Positions 59,701 to 64,000 of a stretch of DNA of 64,000 bases are shown piece by piece; the first letter of the stretch is position 1; each line of letters starts with the position of its first letter. Origin of the DNA: Hyposmocoma kahamanoa (taxonomy: Eukaryota > Arthropoda > Insecta > Lepidoptera > Cosmopterigidae); NCBI RefSeq assembly GCF_003589595.1, contig NW_020653852.1, positions 5,498,255-5,562,254 on the forward strand, given 5' to 3'. The notes beneath the pieces are model-generated. The model saw only the letters and a list, made by a program, of their open reading frames with translations, searched no databases and had not been told where the DNA came from. A program made the position numbers and the translations under genes.

Positions 59701-61589
59701 TACTAATAATATTCATTAACTGTTTTCAGACAACCCTTCATACAACAACAATTACCAACATGGTAATGGATACAGAATGCACATTCACTATAAAAATTAA
59801 TGACAATAAATTCGTTCATAGCTACAATACACCATCGTGTTATGATTTTACAGCTGAAGGTTGTCGTCCAGGTAAGTGTCCTTTTGATAACGCAGAATAT
59901 CACAAAAAAAATTGTTTTCTTATTCATAGATTCCTTTTTCCTTTTTTTTTTGTTTTTGACGATCTCGGTGACCCAACACTTTGCACCAGGGTTGTTGCTG
60001 ATGCTGATTTTATGTATTTAAAAAAGATAAATGCGAAAAATGTACTTTCTTACTGAATCTGTCTACATTCTATTTTCGTTGGAATTGTAATAAAATGTTT
60101 ACATACATTTCACAAAAAAATAATTTAATATCAATTCGACACAAATTTAATTACAGATAATAGCGACATCTTTAGCCAGGGTTGGTAGCTGTAAAGTTTT
60201 AAGTTACCTAACTGGTTTACGAAATAGTTTCATAGATTTCTCATAGATTGCGTTACGGCTAAAAAGTCGTTGAAAACAAATATAAAGATCCGACAAACAA
60301 GCACACAGAAAGTCATCAGGTCCGCTGGTTCATTCCGTGGCTTAGTTGGCATAGCATCTAGCACGGTTTGCTAGAAGCTCAAAGTTCGAATTCGGCCGGA
60401 TCGAAGGAATTTTTTCTGAGTGTTCGATCTTTGTATTAATGTTTCCATGTAGATTGATTCTTTTGTCCTATATCCTAGCTTTATCGTTGTGGAATTTTAT
60501 CAAAGTTATCTAAGTTATTTGTAAATTATTTCAGCGTACCTTTTAGGTCATGTCACGAATCGCACATCCGCATATCGAATATCAGCATCGATGATCTTGA
60601 TGCGGATGGAGATATTTTAAATTATGTTGATTATCCGGATGCGGAAGCTGATTCGCAACAACCCTGGTTACGTTTGGGTGCTGGTTGAGGAGGTCCCCTT
60701 TTTGATTCCCGGTTGGACCAATTTTGGGAATTAAGTTTTCTAAATTGGTTCTGGTTTATGTCCCAGAGCGAATTCCATTATTCTGGTACTTTTTGAGTTA
60801 TTGGTTCCCACTACTGACCACGGGTCCTTGTAAAAAGAGGATTAAGACCATAGTCCACCACGCTCTGCCTCGACTCGATTTCACACATTTTCAGCATATC
60901 AGCTAGTGTTAAATTAAATAAAAACAAACGTATTTGGTAAACATCAAAGCTCAAAGTTTCTCAAAGTGGTCCCTACCGCGCTTAAGAATCCTAGAGACGC
61001 CGTGTGGCAATTGGGAGGCCTTGATGCTGTCCAGGGGGTGCTACCGCATTTGAAAAAAACTTAAATCATCTTCTGTATAAACTTAGTGTAATTGGCACCC
61101 GCGACACAGAGTTTCCCTAGTGCGGGGCTATGAGTGTGTTGCGTTATTATTATTTTTATTCACACCGCTAAGAAAAAATACAAAATGCTTTTTATTGATT
61201 GCTACAATTTTTCCAATCCTTTTTAGCAAATAATGTAACTTAGTATGTCGCATTGATACATCGACCGTGAGTCATTTAGAAGGCAAACAAATGTTACGGA
61301 AATTTCAGCATTCAAATTCCTAATATCTCGTTTTTATCGTTGTATTTGTCCATTGTGCAATATCCTAGCGTATTGTAGTGTAAATTGGTGAACTAGGGTT
61401 AGGAGTTAAAGTAAATTTTTCTTTTTTACAGATCCTGAACAACCAAAAGGCTTAAAGTTGGAAGCCATAGAAGCAAATGACGGTCTAGGCTGGGACGTAG
61501 AAGTGAGTTGGTCTCCGCCGTTACACAGACCTGAGAAATATAACGTCACCCTAAGAGCTGCAAACGTTTACTACGATTTGGTTTCAGGG
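44586..61589 (+). CDS. torso: Torso-like receptor tyrosine kinase, extracellular part (exons 1-7 of a longer gene)
   Basis: Exons 44586-44777, 50788-50821, 51841-51977, 53369-53639, 58353-58441, 59730-59871 and 61432-61589 give 1023 nt = 341 codons with no stop. Junction phases 0,1,0,1,0,1 all agree and the last exon ends in a donor. Seen: a signal peptide (ILKMISVLVITQLALG, cleavage near residue 22), a Cys-containing helical cap with YICKFF, EYCKKNYFG and EDWCQSKGEVNF (residues about 23-100), then fibronectin-III-like segments. These end in TPSCYDF...GCRPDPEQPKGLKL and DVEVSWSPPLHRPEKYNVTL. N-glycosylation sequons are NAS, NKS, NYT and NVT. The PSC-D...C-P...P..L block followed by W.PP....P..Y.. 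resembles Drosophila Torso in order and spacing. In insects Torso binds PTTH on prothoracic gland cells and signals through Ras-ERK to ecdysone synthesis. The remaining FN-III, transmembrane and split kinase parts would follow. Another FN-III receptor is the main alternative. Confidence 0.75.
45514..45832 (+). repeat. Family A repeat, full length
   Basis: 'tttataatatctaagtgatg' to 'aaggaactctactgctatta', in torso intron 1. Confidence 0.87.
46043..46348 (-). repeat. Family A repeat, full length
   Basis: 'gtgaaagagttcgtccaagg' to 'cacgacttgttgatcccatc', in torso intron 1. Confidence 0.87.
46651..47052 (-). repeat. Two tandem family A repeats
   Basis: A short copy (46651-46766, internally deleted) is followed directly by a near-complete one (46767-47052), both reverse. 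Confidence 0.8.
47325..47452 (-). repeat. Family A repeat fragment
   Basis: 'atgtctcagggtgactgtca', 'tatggacaggcgttccactt' and 'gtgttcgtccccttacat'. Confidence 0.7.
47865..48085 (+). repeat. Family A repeat
   Basis: 'gagtttaatcgcaaagatct' to 'aggagctctacctactgctg'. Confidence 0.8.
48095..49430. other. torso intron 1, unrecognised
   Basis: Includes 'attaggttaggttaagttag' at 48597 and two inverse short words ('cgagtttgagaaagtaag' at 49220 against 'cttactttctcaaactcg' at 49009) about 210 bases apart, perhaps ends of a small MITE (about 49009-49239). Confidence 0.4.
49435..49525. mobile_element. Foldback family G fragment
   Basis: 'ttatggtcacgttggtttgt', 'aacaaatatacgcgacttaa' and 'atttaggtactctta'. 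Confidence 0.45.
50520..50694 (-). mobile_element. SINE type B, head-truncated, 94 bases before torso exon 2
   Basis: 'ccccgcactagagaaaccct' to 'gacctctacgtggcagtcga'. Same truncation point as the copy next to the displaced exon at 36.96 kb. Confidence 0.8.
50788..50821 (+). CDS. torso: torso exon 2, 34-nt microexon
   Basis: Acceptor TTGTTCAG, donor GTAAGT. It encodes DQTEYCKKNYF plus the first base of Gly76. Including it is the only way to reconcile exon 1 (ends phase 0) with exon 3 (needs one leading base). It supplies a Cys of the cap. Confidence 0.78.
51301..51532 (+). repeat. Tandem duplication, 116-bp unit, two copies
   Basis: 'gttatcaaggctaaagaaat' at 51301 recurs as 'gttatcaaggcaaaagaaat' at 51417. 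The whole unit ('cttattttgcgaaacacaa ... gcaaagtaagttatg') is repeated with few changes. In torso intron 2. Confidence 0.85.
51841..51977 (+). CDS. torso: torso exon 3
   Basis: Acceptor TTTCATTTACAG, donor GTGAGT. Encodes SKDPQLPPPSKIEDWCQSKG to LVPDDEYLL. Confidence 0.82.
51978..53368. other. torso intron 3
   Basis: AT-rich. 52785-52935 ('gtggaatactggtgacctga' to 'gtggtgagaaaataaac') looks like a LINE 3' tail. Otherwise nothing recognised. Confidence 0.35.
53369..53639 (+). CDS. torso: torso exon 4
   Basis: Acceptor ATCTTTCAG, donor GTAAGT. 90 codons, NHKFLNASETIGKLE to SVDVTFKWSFSK. Carries sequons NAS and NKS and one Cys (KVMCKDD). Confidence 0.85.
53990..54230. repeat. Dispersed repeat shared with 27550-27720
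   Basis: 'tgtttaatttgacagaaagt', 'agggttttcacacaatcata' and 'cgtagattttcaatattttt'. Confidence 0.6.
54326..55252. mobile_element. TIR element with a GC-rich core, TAA target site
   Basis: Ends 'agcgcaggccacaccg' and 'cggagtgacctgcgct' are inverse, as are inner 'gaagctcagctaac' and 'gttacttagcttagcttc'. The element is bounded by TAA on both sides, which suits PIF/Harbinger. The core (about 54430-55120) is far richer in GC than anything else in the window and carries a duplicated motif 'cgagcg(g)caacgacacaccg' (54807 and 54909). Open frames there (for example 54663-55037) lack recognisable domains. In torso intron 4. Confidence 0.75.
55260..56905. other. torso intron 4, unrecognised part
   Basis: Open frames at 55393-55602 and 55781-56080 lack domains. 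AT-rich. No repeat identified. Confidence 0.35.
56912..57112 (-). mobile_element. Possible mariner-like transposase C-terminal fragment
   Basis: The minus strand frame ends VYAKEITSVEELQAKIVSAF, resembling the final helix region of mariner-type transposases (VY....T.EEL..RI..AF). The catalytic part is absent. Confidence 0.35.
57545..57720 (-). mobile_element. SINE type C
   Basis: 'acaaagattgaacacagaaa', tRNA-like 'gttggattcgaaccaatgcc' and 'ctctcccaactgagctacgg' (A box on the minus strand). Confidence 0.7.
57965..58275 (+). mobile_element. SINE type E with RTE-like 3' tail
   Basis: tRNA-like head ('gcggtagcctaatgattt', 'gtcgtgggttcgaattcgg'), body 'tttctcggaatttatgtgtg', and tail 'acccagcagtgggacgtcta' then 'gatgacgatgacgat'. 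The tail resembles RTE LINE 3' ends, which probably supply its mobilisation. Confidence 0.8.
58353..58441 (+). CDS. torso: torso exon 5
   Basis: Acceptor AAATTTTCAG, donor GTAAAT. Encodes PTLVSTIEVTNDCYIDNF to KKTIG. The NDCYID block matches the SNCYFD-like position in Drosophila Torso. Confidence 0.82.
58715..58835 (+). repeat. SINE type E-like fragment
   Basis: 'aaagccgtggtagcctatta' opens as the SINE head and then diverges ('aaatacgtccacgctgggtt'). Weak. Confidence 0.35.
59490..59690 (+). repeat. Family A repeat, internally deleted
   Basis: 'aaataacgggacgaacaagt' to 'ttactgcgtggcggcaga', ending 40 bases before torso exon 6. Confidence 0.8.
59730..59871 (+). CDS. torso: torso exon 6
   Basis: Acceptor CTGTTTTCAG, donor GTAAGT. 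Encodes TTLHTTTITNMVMDTECTFT to TPSCYDFTAEGCRP. Confidence 0.85.
59986..60667. mobile_element. TIR element nested in a SINE, itself containing a SINE type C
   Basis: Ends 'ccagggttgttgc' and 'gcaacaaccctgg' are perfect inverses, with imperfect inward extension ('tgatgctgatttt' / 'gatgcggaagctgatt'). A SINE C copy lies at 60325-60440. Confidence 0.7.
60325..60440 (+). mobile_element. SINE type C, full length
   Basis: 'ttccgtggcttagttggcat' (A box), 'caaagttcgaattcggccgg' (B box), then 'gtgttcgatctttgtattaa'. Confidence 0.75.
61090..61160 (+). repeat. SINE type B tail
   Basis: 'ggcacccgcgacacagagtt' to 'gttgcgttattattattttt'. Confidence 0.65.
61432..61589 (+). CDS. torso: torso exon 7
   Basis: Acceptor CTTTTTTACAG, donor GTAAGC. 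Encodes PEQPKGLKLEAIEANDG, then DVEVSWSPPLHRPEKYNVTL (FN-III B and C strands) and AANVYYDLVSG. Ends in phase 0. Confidence 0.86.
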
Positions 61590-62394
61590 GTAAGCAACGT
61601 AACAATTAATATATAATCGATTTATATCGATACCTCCAATAAACACTACGCCAACTTAATTTTTGGACGTATTCTGTTTTAATTTTGTTTTTTATATTTT
61701 TTTTTCACAAAATTTGCGGAGCACGATTAGTAAATAGATATGCCTGTTTACAAAAATTAAAGAAAATTACCAAAAATAAAATTGGCGTAGTGTCTACTGG
61801 AGGAATAGATATGGAAATTGAAATAATTTTGTCAAAATTTCCTAAGTATCATGCCAAGTATTTAAAATTATTTACATCGATCTGTCAAATAACAACTTAT
61901 CAGAAGAGAGGGTTAAAGATTCTACGAACGAAAATAGACGACTTTTTTTATTCTTAAATAAGAAAGTTATGTAAATTCAGAAGATGTACATAATTTGCTT
62001 GTTTCATATCATTTTTATCACTTTCGTTTATCGTCGTCTTAGAGTGAAAACCTCGCATACGCATTTTCATTCAGTTCGTTTTTACTGATTTTTATTGAAG
62101 AAAAACTTAAACTTCTTGCTCAAATATATTATTAAAGTAGTATAGTATCTGAAAGAGGTATAATTTAACTAATTAAAATGCTAAACTACAAACATTATTG
62201 CGTTTACTACATTTTACGCCACATCTTTGCCGCAAAAAATTATATAAAAATCACATACGAGGTATTCACACTAATATGCACTTCTGACATATGTCAGAAT
62301 GTGATCATATGATCACATTTATTATACCCAGGATACGATAGGATACTTGAAACTGTTGTGTGTAAAGCTTGGTGTTGCAATAGTATAATATGGT

Positions 62395-63720
62395 AACTTC
62401 AAACAAATGTAGCAGCGCGGCTTGTATGTGTGCTCGCCCGCCGCGCGCTTTGTACGGACCATAGATATAGAGAAAAGGGGAGATATGTAATGACGCTATA
62501 TAAGATCGGGTACCGATGTCGCCACTTTTTAGCTTGTATGCAATTCAAACTTTACGCTCTATTATCTATTATTTGGTTTGGTTATGGTAGATAACTTAAG
62601 TAGAAAACTTAAGATTTTGATTGGGTAGGACTTAAGACGTGAAAACGACGTAAAACAATTTTAAAATTTAACAAAATTAAACTTACATTCACTGCAATAA
62701 GAGTTATATTACAATATTTCAGTATTTTTTCATCCTGGTTCAGCCATTCACCAACAGATGGCGTTTTAATAAAAATACTACTAGTATATGATAGCTAACT
62801 ATTACACGTTAGATGGCGCTGAAACTCATTTTTCGTTACACTAAGAACTCACGGAACGGTTTTCACCCGCGTCTGCCGCGGGACCGCGGCATCTGTAGAA
62901 TGTAACAGTTAAGTATGTAAAATTAGTAGCACATTTCACGGCGCGTTTTACGCCTGTAGTGGTGACGGTTGCTCGCGGTTGCCGCGGAGGAGTACTAGTA
63001 GAACCGCGCAGGACGCGATGACCTGAACTTGGTGGCCGTCGTCGCCCGCACACTTTGGCGGTCGGTTCAGGCACAATGTGGTGCAGGCGCATGCAGGGTA
63101 AGTTCTCTATTAATGGCGCGACTTGCAATTAACTTCCACTAACTTCGCGGTCCGTTCCGCAATCGCAACGGTTTCGCGCGCGCAACCGCGGCAGCTACGT
63201 GCCCGCACAAACTTGCAGAGTCGTAAGTGTTGAAATAAAACCGCTGTCTAGCAGCACCTGCGGGCGCGGATGGAAACCGCTCCGTGAGTTGTTAACCTTA
63301 TTAACCTTAAACATCAGTCTTCGTAAATGAACATCACTATATTTGAGTCTAGAAATTTCTATAGAGACAAAAAGAAAACATTGAATAATAATAGAAATAG
63401 TAACTAAAAATGCAAATAACCGGTGGAATGTTATCTCACTGGTTTTAAAATTTTTATTTTCACTCCAATTTTTACAAGATGTATCGCTACAACTTGGCAT
63501 TTTCACGTTTTACAAGAGATCTTGTATGTACAACGATCACCATATCACTGTGGCGATGTTTGTAGGCGTGTCACCTCGATATGGTCATTTTGACCATAAC
63601 GAGGCGACGCGAACCACGCCCCCATACCATATCTCCCCTTTTTCTCTATATGTATGGTACGGACGCACACAATTCACTCGGAGCGCCATAAAGCGCGAGG
63701 TCTCTGTGGGCGAATAGCAG
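62395..63720. mobile_element. Composite inverted-repeat element in torso intron 7
   Basis: 'tacggaccatagatatagag' then 'aaaaggggagatatg' at 62453-62488 is inverse to 'catatctccccttttt' then 'ctctatatgtatggtacgga' at 63628-63663. The interior is GC-rich and holds a second TIR element. Confidence 0.5.
62845..63291. mobile_element. GC-rich TIR element nested in the composite
   Basis: 'aactcacggaacggttttca' on the left and 'ggaaaccgctccgtgagtt' on the right are inverse. About 447 bases, with no recognised coding sequence. Confidence 0.65.
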
Positions 63721-63904
63721 TATAATATCACGCTTCATGTCGCTCTCGCGCAAGTCGCGTCTTGCCGTGTATTGATATAATAAAGCCATCATACAGTGAT
63801 CATACGTCAACACAAGTTTCATCACATCAAAGGCACAAAAATAACGAAGTCAATTTTATGTATATATTTTATATATATATATATTTTATTTTTTATGTAC
63901 GTGA

Positions 63905-64000
63905 AATTTTTAACAGACTTCAAAAAAAGTGGACGTTCTCAATTCCCCTGTATGTTTTTTTAATTCCGGCAATTGTGAACCGATTTTGATGATTCTTTTT
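63905..64000 (+). repeat. Lepidopteran dispersed repeat, cut by the window edge
   Basis: 'cagacttcaaaaaaagtgg', 'cgttctcaattcccctgta' and 'gaaccgattttgatgattct' resemble a repeat widespread in moth and butterfly genomes as far as I recall. An AT microsatellite (63855-63895) precedes it. Confidence 0.5.

Larger units (their letters stand above)
59955..60800 (+). mobile_element. SINE type D split by a TIR element
   Basis: The SINE head 'gacgatctcggtgacccaac' stops at 59985. Its continuation ('gctggttgaggaggtcccc', 'tgattcccggttgg', 'aattggttctggttta') resumes after 60667. Confidence 0.65.

Noticed and set aside
44586..61589. Domeless (JAK/STAT cytokine receptor) as the identity of the multi-exon gene
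   Set aside because: The N-terminal Cys-rich helical cap and the PSC-D...C-P block resemble Torso better, and no WSXWS-type cytokine-receptor signature was seen in the exons present. The kinase domain beyond the window would settle it.
62841..63128. 95-codon minus-strand Arg/Pro-rich frame
   Set aside because: Lies inside a GC-rich TIR element, with low-complexity composition and no domain.
1..64000. CRISPR arrays, bacterial operons, prophage or integrated virus
   Set aside because: No regularly spaced identical repeats with unique spacers, no dense co-directional genes, and spliced eukaryotic genes throughout.

Overview
The window looks like nuclear DNA of a moth or butterfly (Lepidoptera). 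It is AT-rich. Its short coding exons are separated by introns of a few hundred bases to 6 kb, and at least a third of it is interspersed repeats. Support for Lepidoptera comes from tRNA-headed SINEs, one of them ending in an RTE-type 'cagcagtgggacg' tail, from RTE-, Jockey- and CR1-like LINE remains, and from the repeat running off the right edge, which resembles one I associate with moths and butterflies. No bacterial, plasmid, phage or CRISPR feature was seen.

Layout. (1) 1-9.9 kb, minus strand: the 5' two thirds of a TRIP4 / activating signal cointegrator 1 gene (six exons; splice phases agree throughout). Its C-terminal ASCH-domain exons are not in the window. A separate short coding exon (81-208, minus) begins with ATG at the left edge. 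(2) 12.0-19.6 kb, plus strand: two complete tandem paralogues of the complex I accessory subunit NDUFS5 (twin CX9C protein). One has two coding exons and one has three. The first intron of the second paralogue holds two decayed copies of its own exon 1, one of them split by a palindromic MITE. (3) 19.6-44.5 kb: a gene-poor stretch filled with repeats, an alternating tandem repeat, a reverse transcriptase relic and one possible membrane-protein exon (24.58-24.83 kb, minus). (4) 44.6-64 kb, plus strand: the first seven coding exons (341 codons, phases consistent, no stops) of a secreted or transmembrane protein with signal peptide, Cys-rich cap and fibronectin-III-like domains. It is best read as torso, the receptor tyrosine kinase for prothoracicotropic hormone. 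The kinase part lies beyond the right edge.

The most unusual observation is a second copy of torso's 34-nt second coding exon, with flanking intron sequence, at 36.96 kb. That is 7.6 kb upstream of the gene's start codon. The exon copy differs by one synonymous base, but its splice acceptor AG has become GG. Other structures worth a look are the NDUFS5 exon-1 array, a foldback repeat family flanked by 9-13 bp direct repeats, a GC-rich cargo-like core inside a TIR element in a torso intron, and a TIR element that splits a SINE.

TRIP4 (transcription and ribosome quality control), NDUFS5 (respiratory complex I) and torso (steroid-hormone timing) have no obvious shared pathway, so their adjacency is probably incidental. 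All family assignments were made by reading translations against remembered family features. No database search was run.
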